From Chloroflexota bacterium (GTDB lineage: Bacteria > Chloroflexota > Anaerolineae > Aggregatilineales > Phototrophicaceae): 57,264 bases of DNA. How positions within the stretch are numbered: the stretch's first letter is position 1; each line of letters starts with the position of its first letter. The translations under genes were made by a program, and so were the position numbers. Location of the stretch: assembly GCA_028875245.1 (NCBI GenBank), contig JAPPEU010000032.1, forward strand, positions 1 through 57,264, given 5' to 3'. Under the pieces are notes generated by a model. That model made no database searches. It was not told where the DNA came from and was given only the letters and a program-made list of their open reading frames with translations. Shown in pieces: positions 43,729-53,274 of this stretch.

Positions 43729-44393
43729 GCGAAAATCCTTTTTCGTTTCAGTTCGTCGAGTACATCATGCAGGCTGCTATAGACCTTGTCGTTGATGTCG
43801 GCGAAGTCGGCCGGGCTGGAATGCGAGAGATCAGGAACGCTGAAGCAGGTCATGCCCGCCGCGAGCGCCGCCTGCGTGCCGGCCAGGCTATCTTCAAGCG
43901 CCAGGCAATCCTGCGGTTCAACACCGATTTGCCGCGCGGCATGCAGATAGATGTCCGGCGCCGGTTTGCCCCGCGCCACAGCCTCCGCCGAAAAGCGCCG
44001 CGGGATGAGCCGGTCCCAGCCCAGCAGCTTGACGAAGTGCTCAATCACGGTCTGGCCCGAGCTGGAAGCGATGGCGCGGGGAATTTGCCGCTCGGCGACG
44101 TAGCGCAGAATCTCGTCAGCGCCGGGGCGCGGCGGGATGCGCTCGCGCGGCAAACTCAGTACGCGCCTTGAAATCTCCTTAATGATCCCGGCTGGCGCGT
44201 CCGCCACCTTGGGATAATTGCGGTAGATGATCTCGGCGAATTCATCGACGCGGACGCCGATGGTTTGTTCGCGCACCTCTTCGGTGTAGATATAACCGCA
44301 AGATTCGATCATATCCTTTTCAGCTTCGTACCAAAGCGGCTCGGAATCGACCAGGAGGCCGTCCATGTCAAAGATGATCGCTTTGAAATCCAT
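43725..44393 (-). CDS. HAD-superfamily phosphatase (beta-phosphoglucomutase-like)
   Basis: The protein has about 222 residues from MDFKAIIFDMDGLLVDSEPLW at 44393; an in-frame extension to 44471 overlaps the upstream gene. HAD motif I DMDGLLVDSE, motif II ASSSG, a Lys in RGKPAPDIYLHAA (motif III) and the acidic ALEDSLAGTQAALAAGM (motif IV) are intact, with a helical cap between. Related enzymes dephosphorylate sugar phosphates. Its place between serB-like and serA suggests a link to serine or a side-product phosphatase, but the substrate is unknown. It starts 2 nt after the preceding stop. Confidence 0.88.
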   Translation of the reverse strand: MDFKAIIFDMDGLLVDSEPLWYEAEKDMIESCGYIYTEEVREQTIGVRVDEFAEIIYRNYPKVADAPAGIIKEISRRVLSLPRERIPPRPGADEILRYVAERQIPRAIASSSGQTVIEHFVKLLGWDRLIPRRFSAEAVARGKPAPDIYLHAARQIGVEPQDCLALEDSLAGTQAALAAGMTCFSVPDLSHSSPADFADINDKVYSSLHDVLDELKRKRIFA

Positions 44394-44395
44394 GC

Positions 44396-45247
44396 TCAGA
44401 AAATACCCTCGAATTCGTTGATGAACCGGTCTTCCAGCGTCTCGACGCCATAGCACAGGGATTCGTCGCACAGCGCCAGGGCGAGCCCCTTGCGAAACAG
44501 CGATTCATGCGCCGTGCCGCGCAAAGCCTCCCAGCCCCGGCGTCCAGCGGCCAAGGGCACTACCGGCGCGAGCGACGCGCTCTGCAGGTATAGATCCGAG
44601 CCTTCCTTGACGCGCTCGCGAGCGATAACCCCGCCGTATCCCACAAAGAGATCGACTGCGCCGGTCGCGGCCAGGTCGGAGCTGCCGTCGCCGATCATCA
44701 TGCGCCGGCCCGGCAGCGCTCCCGCCAGCTCGCGGATGATGGCGGATTTGCCGCTCGATATCGTCAGCGGGCTTTCGTTGAAGTCGAGATAGGTTTTCGC
44801 TTGCTGCGCCTGCGGTTCAGCATAATCCCACCAGCGGCCGGACAGCTCGTTGTACTCCAGCTCGACCGCGCGAACATGTTCCGGCTCGACGCCCAGACGC
44901 CGCCCAAACCCCTTGACCGCGTCAATCAAACCGCCGCTGATGATAAAGACATGCTTGTCCAGGGCTTTCAGCGCGGCGATAACTTCCCTGGCGTCTTCGA
45001 CGATGGTGGCCCAATAACGCTCCTCAACCGCTTTCAGCTGAGCGCGCGTCGGTTTGATCGCCCGCAGGCGCTTGCCATAAACATCGGCCAAGTCCAGCTC
45101 GCCATCCATCGCTTTATTGGTCAAGAGCCCGACGCGCCCCGCCTTGCCCTTCAAGCGGGCCAACTCGTCTATGCCTTCGATTGTCGAGAGGGTGCTGTCG
45201 CAGTCAAAAAATATGAGGTCAAATGTCGACCAGCGCGCATCGGGCAT
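44396..45247 (-). CDS. Phosphoserine phosphatase-like HAD-IB enzyme
   Basis: The protein has 283 residues. Motif I FDCDSTLSTIEGIDELARLKG, motif II IISGGLIDAVKGFGRRLGV and motif IV MIGDGSSDLAATGAVDLFVGYGG fit the SerB branch of HAD phosphatases, which hydrolyse O-phosphoserine in the last step of serine synthesis. It heads an operon with a HAD phosphatase and serA, which supports the role. The transaminase serC is not in this window. It is divergent from the TetR gene, with a 214-nt shared control region. Confidence 0.85.
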   Translation of the reverse strand: MPDARWSTFDLIFFDCDSTLSTIEGIDELARLKGKAGRVGLLTNKAMDGELDLADVYGKRLRAIKPTRAQLKAVEERYWATIVEDAREVIAALKALDKHVFIISGGLIDAVKGFGRRLGVEPEHVRAVELEYNELSGRWWDYAEPQAQQAKTYLDFNESPLTISSGKSAIIRELAGALPGRRMMIGDGSSDLAATGAVDLFVGYGGVIARERVKEGSDLYLQSASLAPVVPLAAGRRGWEALRGTAHESLFRKGLALALCDESLCYGVETLEDRFINEFEGIF

Positions 45248-45380
45248 GGCTTGTTTCCCGCAGCTTGGCGAATCGCGCTCATTATAGTCGCTTCGAGGCG
45301 GTTGTGTAGCGCCGCGTCGCCTCGCCTTCAGATGACCGGGCGCTCCGCAAAGCCGGCAGGAGGCCCCGCCGTATGCTGGC

Positions 45381-45445
45381 TTGAATCCTGCCCCAGCCTA
45401 ATCTACAATCGAATCGCAGTTCAATTGTTCGCTGCGGTTTGATTG
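45381..45445 (+). promoter_or_regulatory. Promoter and probable TetR operator
   Basis: TTGAAT (45381-45386) and TACAAT (45404-45409) are 17 nt apart. Overlapping the -10, CAATCGAATCGCAG (45406-45419) and CTGCGGTTTGATTG (45432-45445) are inverted repeats matching at 12 of 14 positions with a 12-nt centre. The site covers the predicted transcription start just before the TetR gene, so autoregulation is likely. Confidence 0.7.
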
Positions 45446-45461
45446 GGAAAGGAGCGGTGAC

Positions 45462-46106
45462 TTGGCGCGCAAACCAGCCGCTCAGTCGGTGGATCGGGAA
45501 GATATTTTGTGGGCGGCCGCCGAGGTCCTTCGCCGCAAAGGCTATGACGTCACCACGATGAAAGACATCGCGGCGGAGGTTAATCTGACCGCCGCCAGCT
45601 TGTATCATCACTTCCCGAATAAGGACTTTCTGCTGCTCAACGTACTCGAATTCGGGATAGGCTTGGTAATCGAGAAGTTGGAAGAAATCACCGCATCGGA
45701 GATGAGCCACGCCGAAAAACTGGCGGCGATGATTCGCTTCCACGTCGGTGCCATCACGGGCAACGTGGCGATGGGCACCGCGATGATCTTTGAGATTCGT
45801 CCCCTGCTCAACGCCGGCGCTGGCAACCGGTATGGCGGCGGCAAATTCTTTGAGGAGTTCGCCGAGCGCCGCGATCGGTTCTTCGCTCGGCGCGATTATT
45901 TCGAGGGTCTGTTTCGCAACGTTCTGCTGGGGGGCATCTGCGCCGGCGAGTTTCGCCAGGTGGACGCTCCCACGGTGACGCGAGCCATTTTGGGCGCGCA
46001 CAACTGGGTCGGCGTCTGGTATCGGGATGGCGGGCGGCTCAGCGGCGAGGAGGTGGCCGATGTGATGGTGGATACCTGGCTGGCGGCGCTGCGGGCAAGT
46101 GACTAA
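45462..46106 (+). CDS. TetR-family transcriptional regulator
   Basis: The protein has 214 residues. The N-terminal helix-turn-helix is clear: ILWAAAEVLRRKGYDVTTMKDIAAEVNLTAASLYHHF, with FPNKDFLLLNVLE after it. The C-terminal ligand domain (MIRFHVGAITGNVAMGTAMIFEIRPL) resembles regulators of fatty-acid or steroid breakdown (KstR2/FadR types). The start is TTG with AAAGGAG 7 nt upstream. An inverted-repeat operator overlaps its promoter. It is followed by an SDR and a beta-oxidation enzyme, the probable regulon, with an acyl-CoA as a likely inducer (inference). Confidence 0.9.
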   Translation: MARKPAAQSVDREDILWAAAEVLRRKGYDVTTMKDIAAEVNLTAASLYHHFPNKDFLLLNVLEFGIGLVIEKLEEITASEMSHAEKLAAMIRFHVGAITGNVAMGTAMIFEIRPLLNAGAGNRYGGGKFFEEFAERRDRFFARRDYFEGLFRNVLLGGICAGEFRQVDAPTVTRAILGAHNWVGVWYRDGGRLSGEEVADVMVDTWLAALRASD

Positions 46107-46122
46107 GGAGGCGCAATAGTCT

Positions 46123-46827
46123 ATGCAATCCATCCTCATAACAGGCGCGAACCGCGGCATCGGCTTTGAGCTGACGCGGCAATTTCTCCAGCAGGGCGAC
46201 GCCCACATATTCGCGACCTGCCGAGCGCCGCAGCAAGCGGAGGCCCTTCACGAGCTGGCGCAGGAGTACGCGGGCCGCGTCACCGTGCTGCAATTGGATG
46301 TCAACGATGAGGCCTCTATCAGCGCGGCGGTGAAGGCTGTCGCCGCGAAGGCGGACGCGCTTGACCTGCTCATCAACAACGCGGGCATCGGCGGCGGCGA
46401 GGGCGGTAGAATCATGGGCCAGTTGACCGCAACTGAAGTCAGCCGTGTGATTGGGACAAACGCTGTCGCGCCGCTGATCCTCACCCAGGCTTGCTGCGAT
46501 TTGCTGAAGAAGGGTGATAATCCCCGCGTCGTCATGATTTCTTCCGGCATGGGTTCGCTGCAACGGGCGGGCGGCAGTTCTTATGCCTATCGCATGAGCA
46601 AGGCGGCGATGAATATGGCGGCCCGCGTCCTCGCTTTTGACAGCGCTATGACCGGCATCACTACGATCGCAGTCAATCCCGGCTGGGTGCGGACCGATAT
46701 GGGCGGGCCCTCTGCTTCGCTGGCGCCCGAATTCTCGGCGCGGAGTCTGCTCCGGCTGATCAAGGGTCTCAGCACGACCGACAATGGCAAGTTCTTTCAG
46801 TACGACGGCAGTGAATTGCCCTGGTAA
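46123..46827 (+). CDS. Short-chain dehydrogenase/reductase
   Basis: This 234-residue classical SDR has GANRGIGFELTRQFL as the dinucleotide-binding motif, LLINNAGIGGG for fold stability, ISSGMGS with the catalytic Ser, and YRMSKAA with the catalytic Tyr and Lys (YxxxK). NPGWVRTDMGG follows. It resembles the C-factor (CsgA)-like group, members of which act on diverse alcohols or ketones. It begins 16 nt after the TetR gene and precedes the beta-oxidation enzyme, so the three probably share a transcript. The substrate is unknown. Confidence 0.9.
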   Translation: MQSILITGANRGIGFELTRQFLQQGDAHIFATCRAPQQAEALHELAQEYAGRVTVLQLDVNDEASISAAVKAVAAKADALDLLINNAGIGGGEGGRIMGQLTATEVSRVIGTNAVAPLILTQACCDLLKKGDNPRVVMISSGMGSLQRAGGSSYAYRMSKAAMNMAARVLAFDSAMTGITTIAVNPGWVRTDMGGPSASLAPEFSARSLLRLIKGLSTTDNGKFFQYDGSELPW

Positions 46828-46881
46828 TCGACGCCGCATACAGGGGCGCAGGCACAACATTGGAAAGGCGAAAGCGCAGAG

Positions 46882-49269
46882 ATGGCATTTGAGATCAAGA
46901 AAGCGGCGGTGATCGGCTCCGGCACCATGGGCGGCGGCATCGCCTCACTCCTGGCCGGCGTCGGCATCGAGACGCTGCTGCTTGATATCCCGCCCGCCGA
47001 TACGACGCCGGCCGATGGCCCGGCCCGGCGCAACGCGATTGTCGCCGGCAATCTCAAAGCGCTGGGCAGGATGCGCCCGCCGCAGCTCTACAGCCCCGCT
47101 GACCTCGCCAATATCAGCATCGGCAATACCGAAGACGATCTGGAAAAAGTGGGCGCTGTCGACTGGGTCATTGAAGTCATCGTCGAGAATCTGGAAATCA
47201 AGCGCGGGTTGATGAAGCGGCTGGTTGAGCTGGTCCGTGAAGACGCTATCGTCACGACCAACACCTCCGGCATTCCCATCGGCAGCATCGCCGCTGGCTT
47301 GCCCGAGCCTTTCACGCGGCGCTTCCTGGGCACGCACTTTTTCAATCCGCCCCGTTATCTGCGCTTGCTGGAGATCATCCCGCACGCCGGCAGCGACAGC
47401 GAAATCGTCGAGTTTATGATGCGCTTTGGCGCTGAGACGCTGGGCAAGGGCACCGTGCTCTGCAAAGATACGCCAAACTTCATCGGCAACCGCTTCATGT
47501 CGATGTCCGGCATGCAGGCGACCAATTATGCGCTCGATCATGGCTATACAGTGGAAGAAGTCGATGCCTTGACCGGCCCGCTGATCGGACGCCCCAAGAC
47601 GGCGACATTCAATCTGAACGATTTGGTCGGCTTCGATATCGCCGTCGGCGTCGCGCGCAATCTCTACCATGCGATTCCCGGCGACCCCGCCCGCGACCTG
47701 CTGCTGCACGAAAAGAACGCCGCGTTGTCCGATGAGCTGCTGAAACGAGGCTGGCTGGGGCGCAAGACCGCTCGCGGCTTTTATCATCTGCGGCGCGACG
47801 GTGACAAAAAAGAGCTGTGGGCGCTCAATCTGAAGACCTTGGAATACGAGCCGCCCAGCAAACCACGCTTCGAATCGGTGGGAAAATATCGCAGGGTCGA
47901 GCCGCTGGGCGAGCGCATCCGCCTGCTCATCAACGCCGACGACCGGGCCGGGCAATACTTGTATCATCTGCATGCCTTTTTGCTTGCTTACGCCTCGGAG
48001 CGCGTTCCTGAAATCACCGACGCCATCGTCAATGTCGACAACGCGCAGAAATGGGGCTTCGCCCACCAGCTGGGTCCCTTCGAGATCTGGGATGCCATCG
48101 GCGTTGCCGAGAACATCAGCCGCTTTGAATCGGACGGTTATCCGGTGGCGGACTGGGTGAAAGGCATGATCGCCGACGGCAATGCCACCTTTTATCAGCG
48201 CGACGGCGGCGGCAAGGTCATCGGCTACTACAGTCCGCAAGACCGCGCCTACCTGCCGCTGGTCAAGGATCCGCGTGAAATCACAATCGCAGACTTGCGC
48301 GCGTCCGGCGCCGAAATCTACAGCAATGGCGACGGCCGGGTCTATGATATGGGCGAGGGCGCGCTGCTTTGGGAATTCAATACCAAACAGAACAGCATCA
48401 CGCCGGGTTTGATTGAATCGGGCCGGGCGGCGCTTGAGCTGCTGACCGAAGATCAATACAGAGCGCTGATCATCGGCAACGACGGCGAACGCTTTTCCAT
48501 CGGCGCCAATCTCGATCCATCAGCGCTGATGGCGGGCGTTGAAGGCATAGAAAAAGCATTGGTCGCCTTGCAGGATTTGACGGTAGCGCTGCGCTGCGCG
48601 CCCAAGCCGGTGGTCGTCGCCGCGCAGAACATGGCGCTCGGGGGCGGCGCGGAGCTGGTGATGGCGGGCACGGCGGTTGCCGCGCATGCCGAGCTCTACA
48701 TGGGCCTGGTGGAGGTTGGCGTCGGTCTGACGCCGGCCGGCGGCGGCTGCAAGGAGATGATCCGCCGGTTGGTGAATCCCCTGGCGCGCGCCGGCGCTGA
48801 TGATGTGCTGGCCGGCTTGCAGAAGGCCTTCGAGAACATCGCCACGGGTGTGGTCAGCGGCAGCGCGAAAGAAGCAAGGTCGCTCGGCTTGCTGGCGCCG
48901 ACGGATGTGATCGTGATGAACCGCGCCCATTTGCTGGGCGAAGCAAGGAAGCTGGCGCTGGCTTTGAGCGAGACATATACGCCGCGCAAACCGGAAACGG
49001 TCTACGCCGCCGGCCGCGATGCCTATGCCGCGCTGATGCTGGGGGTGGCGGGTTATGTCGAAGCCGGTTATGCCAGCGAGCATGACGCTTTGATCGCGCG
49101 GAAGCTGGCGTACATATTGACCGGGGCCGGGCTGGCGGCGCCGCAATGGGTTGATCAGCAGTACCTGTTAAACTTGGAGCGCGAGGCTTTTCTGAGCTTG
49201 ATCATGGAGCCGAAAACGCAGGAGCGCGTCATGCACATGCTGCGGACGAACAAGCCGCTGCGGAATTAG
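46882..49269 (+). CDS. FadN-type 3-hydroxyacyl-CoA dehydrogenase/enoyl-CoA hydratase
   Basis: This 795-residue bifunctional beta-oxidation enzyme hydrates enoyl-CoA and oxidises 3-hydroxyacyl-CoA. The dehydrogenase comes first (VIGSGTMGGGIASLLAGVG, FLGTHFFNPPRYLRLLEIIP with the catalytic His, KDTPNFIGNRF). The crotonase-fold hydratase comes last (about 520-700, with MALGGGAELVMAG and MGLVEVGVGLTPAGGG). This order is that of B. subtilis FadN, opposite to E. coli FadB. The expected partner thiolase lies at 51285, but two opposite-strand genes stand between. Its stop overlaps the convergent DUF4276 gene by 4 nt. Confidence 0.93.
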   Translation: MAFEIKKAAVIGSGTMGGGIASLLAGVGIETLLLDIPPADTTPADGPARRNAIVAGNLKALGRMRPPQLYSPADLANISIGNTEDDLEKVGAVDWVIEVIVENLEIKRGLMKRLVELVREDAIVTTNTSGIPIGSIAAGLPEPFTRRFLGTHFFNPPRYLRLLEIIPHAGSDSEIVEFMMRFGAETLGKGTVLCKDTPNFIGNRFMSMSGMQATNYALDHGYTVEEVDALTGPLIGRPKTATFNLNDLVGFDIAVGVARNLYHAIPGDPARDLLLHEKNAALSDELLKRGWLGRKTARGFYHLRRDGDKKELWALNLKTLEYEPPSKPRFESVGKYRRVEPLGERIRLLINADDRAGQYLYHLHAFLLAYASERVPEITDAIVNVDNAQKWGFAHQLGPFEIWDAIGVAENISRFESDGYPVADWVKGMIADGNATFYQRDGGGKVIGYYSPQDRAYLPLVKDPREITIADLRASGAEIYSNGDGRVYDMGEGALLWEFNTKQNSITPGLIESGRAALELLTEDQYRALIIGNDGERFSIGANLDPSALMAGVEGIEKALVALQDLTVALRCAPKPVVVAAQNMALGGGAELVMAGTAVAAHAELYMGLVEVGVGLTPAGGGCKEMIRRLVNPLARAGADDVLAGLQKAFENIATGVVSGSAKEARSLGLLAPTDVIVMNRAHLLGEARKLALALSETYTPRKPETVYAAGRDAYAALMLGVAGYVEAGYASEHDALIARKLAYILTGAGLAAPQWVDQQYLLNLEREAFLSLIMEPKTQERVMHMLRTNKPLRN

Positions 49270-49928
49270 TTCTTGAGTTTGAGCGCTGCCTGATCGTTTG
49301 CAATACAGCGTTCAAATTGGACAAATGAATCGAGCTTTCGCAATCTATTCAAGTCCCTGGAATCTTTAGGGATCGCCTTCGCGATTCTGATTGCATCGTC
49401 TACGTCGCTGTAAACCGATTTTCGTCCTCGTCCTTCGCGACGAAAGACATTGATCATCAGGGTCTTGGGGTCCTGATTGCGTTCCAGCTTTGGCGAAGGC
49501 TTGACTTTTGCCCTGTGAGTCTTTGTAGAGAGTACAACATTTACGGCTCTTATGTCTGTAAGAAGCCAAGTTTCAAGCATTGCGTCAATACATACGAGGC
49601 ACACGCGGCAAGGATCAACAGCGGCTTTCTCAAGCTCACTCTTAATGCGTTTACGATCTTGCCAACACGTGGGCCTGGTTTTCTTCATGCTCAACTGTTT
49701 CGTTCTGACAGGGTTTTCCCATTCAGCTGGGAACAGGTCCCAAACAATGATGACGCGGTCACAGCCAAGTTCGAGCAAGAGTTTTGCTATCTCGCCACAA
49801 TCAGCAATCAAATCCGGCTTCTTTCCAAGGGTTCGAGACACAACTTTGATTTCAGGATTGATCCGTTTCGCCAAGTACTCTATCACTTTACGATCTGGCA
49901 AACCTTCTAAGATTAAGCCGACTTTCAT
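49266..49928 (-). CDS. DUF4276-family TOPRIM-like protein
   Basis: The protein has about 220 residues from MKVGLILEGLPDRKVIEYLAK at 49928; an in-frame extension to 49994 lies inside the ATPase gene. LILEG, then VIIVWDLFP, and a later LVCIDAMLETWLLTD resemble the Glu and Asp positions of a TOPRIM-like metal site and the typical DUF4276 ending. It is the second gene of a pair: its ATG overlaps the ATPase stop (ATGA). DUF4276 proteins are commonly found next to SMC/OLD-type ATPases and are suspected nucleases or effectors in phage defence. The two genes are AT-richer than their surroundings. The activity is inferred, not seen. Confidence 0.75.
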   Translation of the reverse strand: MKVGLILEGLPDRKVIEYLAKRINPEIKVVSRTLGKKPDLIADCGEIAKLLLELGCDRVIIVWDLFPAEWENPVRTKQLSMKKTRPTCWQDRKRIKSELEKAAVDPCRVCLVCIDAMLETWLLTDIRAVNVVLSTKTHRAKVKPSPKLERNQDPKTLMINVFRREGRGRKSVYSDVDDAIRIAKAIPKDSRDLNRLRKLDSFVQFERCIANDQAALKLKN

Positions 49929-51175
49929 CCCTCTTCTCCAAGACTGAGGCCCTGCATGGTGTACAGTTTGCCGGGACCAAACTTTTCCGCCCATTTTTCG
50001 AGCGCAGGATTGTCGTCCGGTCGAGAGAAAACAGGTCCTTTGTCTTCAGAGCGTTCCACCAAGACAATTGACCATAAAGGAAGCAAATCTAGCAGGTAGG
50101 GCGAATGCGTGGTTACGATGACCTGTGAACGACCACTTTCCACCAAGTTGCGCAATTCTTCTACGATAAGATGTATTGTACGTGGATCAAGCCCGTTTTC
50201 GATTTCTTCAACAATTATCAGAGGTGGCGGCTCGGGATGACGAAATAGAGCGAGCAAGGCCAGGATACGTAACGTACCCGTGGACAGAAGCCAACCCATG
50301 ACCTTGAAATCGGCTTCGCTCATTTCCAAGTGCATGCGCCGACCCAGCACTCCTGTCAGGGCGGGCTTCAAATCGCGCATGTAGGGCAAGACATACTGGA
50401 CAGCTTCTAGTATCCCTTCGAAGACTCCGGGAAAGTGTTGCAAAATGTCGTCAAGGTATTCGGCGATATTAGATCCGTCGCCCTTTAGGCGAGAGCTACG
50501 ACGACTTCGCCGTTGTGAATGTGGAAACCGCATCGTATATGGATTGAGCGTCAACAGCTGCCAACCAGCCACCCAATTATTGGCATGATAGTTCCGTGCT
50601 AGGTCTCGGATGAATGACCTTCCCCGAGGAATCCGCTCGGGATCTATCATTCCTGGCAAACTTAGCTGCAAAGTGAGACCACCCTCGATGCGATTCCCAA
50701 AGTTGTCCAATACCTCTCCCTCACTGTTTCTAATGGCGGTAATTTTGCCACCTAACTTCAAAAGCTCTTCAAAGACGGATATGACACTTCCGTCGCAGTT
50801 GGAAGTAACTGACAGTCTGTGAGCAAGTGAGCGGAATGACTTTTCTATTCGAGAAGAACTGGACGTCCTTATATTGTGGTCAACGCGGAATTCTATGGGG
50901 TCGACACGGTATTCCGTTCTGTTGCCAACCTCGCTGTCCGGAGATAGCACAGCCCCGTGTCGAATGTACTCAAATCCGAGCCATTCGTTCATCGCATCGT
51001 CCAGCCCGTCAGTCACGATGCGCTGATAAGTATGCAAGCCTTCCACAAGACTGCTCTTGCCCGAACCATTATCACCAATCAGTACCGTCAGAGGCGTGAA
51101 CTTTACCACCCCGCTATCCTGAATCGCCTTGAAGTTCTTCAGCCGAAACGACTTCAACGCCAGTTTCTTGCTCAT
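49925..51175 (-). CDS. AAA/ABC-type ATPase (AAA_21, OLD-like)
   Basis: The protein has 416 residues from MSKKLALKSF at 51175, with GGAG 8 nt upstream. FKAIQDSGVVKFTPLTVLIGDNGSGKSS contains Walker A (34-42). LIIVEEIENGLDPRT is Walker B with an ABC-type D-loop, and VIVTTHSPYLLDLL the switch His. The middle is a helical insertion as in OLD/RecF-like ATPases. It has no TOPRIM domain of its own; the adjacent DUF4276 protein may supply it. This split resembles PARIS-type (AriA-AriB) defence pairs in layout. It is divergent from the thiolase gene. Confidence 0.85.
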   Translation of the reverse strand: MSKKLALKSFRLKNFKAIQDSGVVKFTPLTVLIGDNGSGKSSLVEGLHTYQRIVTDGLDDAMNEWLGFEYIRHGAVLSPDSEVGNRTEYRVDPIEFRVDHNIRTSSSSRIEKSFRSLAHRLSVTSNCDGSVISVFEELLKLGGKITAIRNSEGEVLDNFGNRIEGGLTLQLSLPGMIDPERIPRGRSFIRDLARNYHANNWVAGWQLLTLNPYTMRFPHSQRRSRRSSRLKGDGSNIAEYLDDILQHFPGVFEGILEAVQYVLPYMRDLKPALTGVLGRRMHLEMSEADFKVMGWLLSTGTLRILALLALFRHPEPPPLIIVEEIENGLDPRTIHLIVEELRNLVESGRSQVIVTTHSPYLLDLLPLWSIVLVERSEDKGPVFSRPDDNPALEKWAEKFGPGKLYTMQGLSLGEEG

Positions 51176-51253
51176 CCCAAAACTCCATTCCCAACGCTTC
51201 GCAATCATACCACATCCCTAGTCGCATTGACCCCGCGCCGATAATCGGTAAGA

Positions 51254-51259
51254 TATAGT
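51254..51259 (+). promoter_or_regulatory. -10 box for the thiolase gene
   Basis: TATAGT at 51254-51259 lies 25 nt before the thiolase ATG. A TTGACC at 51227-51232 is 21 nt upstream, wider than usual. A separate promoter is expected, since opposite-strand genes cut the thiolase off from the rest of the fad operon. Confidence 0.35.
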
Positions 51260-51284
51260 CACGCGAGATCGGAAAGGAATCATC

Positions 51285-52469
<1,185 letters not shown>

Positions 52470-52506
52470 CTCCGGTCACGGCGGAAGCGGATTTTTGAGG
52501 GCGGCC

Positions 52507-53274
52507 ATGTCCGCATTTTATACGGCGGTGGCGCGCTATTATGATGCCGAGAACGCTGACAAGACCGACGATCTGGCTATGTACAGCCGGCTGGCCGCGG
52601 AGTACGGCGGCGAGATCCTTGATGTCGGCTGCGGGACGGGGCGCGTCTTGATCCACCTGGCGCAGGCTGGGCACTCCGTTCATGGCATCGACAACGATGG
52701 GGCGATGCTTGAACGGCTGGAAAGAAAGCTGGAACGCCAGCCCCAGCTGCGAGAGCGGATTTCCGTCGCAAAGGCGGATGTACTGCGCCATGAATTCGAG
52801 CGCAAGTTCAAGTTAATCCTGCTAACATACAATTTGCTAATGCATTTCAGAGAGCAGGAGCGGCAGATCAACCTCTTGCAAAGGCTGCGCCGCTGGCTCG
52901 CCGCTGACGGCGCGCTCGTGATTGACCTGCCCAACGCCGGGCCCGCGTTCGCCTCGGAAGATACCGAATCGCTGACGCTTGAGCGCAGCTTCCTCGATGA
53001 AGAAAGCGGGCACATGATCATGCTGCAATCGGTCAGCGTTCTTGATCGCGCGGCGCAGACGCTGCACATAGATTGGATCTACGATGAAATCGACGGCGAC
53101 GGCGCGGTTAAGCGGCAGCTCGCGCCGCATCAACTTCGCTACTTCTTCCTGCCGGAATTGCGCCTGCTGCTGGCGCGCTGCGGCTTTGGCATCGACAGTG
53201 TATTCGGCGACACGGAGGGCGGCGCTTACCTTGCGGATAGCGAACGGATGATCGTCTATGCCAAGGGGACTTGA
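52507..53274 (+). CDS. Class I SAM-dependent methyltransferase
   Basis: The protein has 255 residues from the ATG at 52507, with GAGGG upstream; a TTG four codons earlier is also in frame. Motif I ILDVGCGTGRVLIHLAQAG and post-I VHGIDNDGAMLERL identify the Rossmann methyltransferase fold (Methyltransf_25 type). FKLILLTYNLLMHF is motif II-like. The C-terminal beta-rich part (HQLRYFFLPELRLLLARCGF) resembles small-molecule methyltransferases. The substrate is unknown. It follows the thiolase by 37 nt, and its end overlaps the next gene by 17 nt. Confidence 0.88.
   Translation: MSAFYTAVARYYDAENADKTDDLAMYSRLAAEYGGEILDVGCGTGRVLIHLAQAGHSVHGIDNDGAMLERLERKLERQPQLRERISVAKADVLRHEFERKFKLILLTYNLLMHFREQERQINLLQRLRRWLAADGALVIDLPNAGPAFASEDTESLTLERSFLDEESGHMIMLQSVSVLDRAAQTLHIDWIYDEIDGDGAVKRQLAPHQLRYFFLPELRLLLARCGFGIDSVFGDTEGGAYLADSERMIVYAKGT

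Noticed and set aside
46945..48456. 503-codon minus-strand frame opposite the FadN-type gene
   Set aside because: It is antisense to a gene with intact dehydrogenase and hydratase motifs, and its composition is that of a shadow frame.
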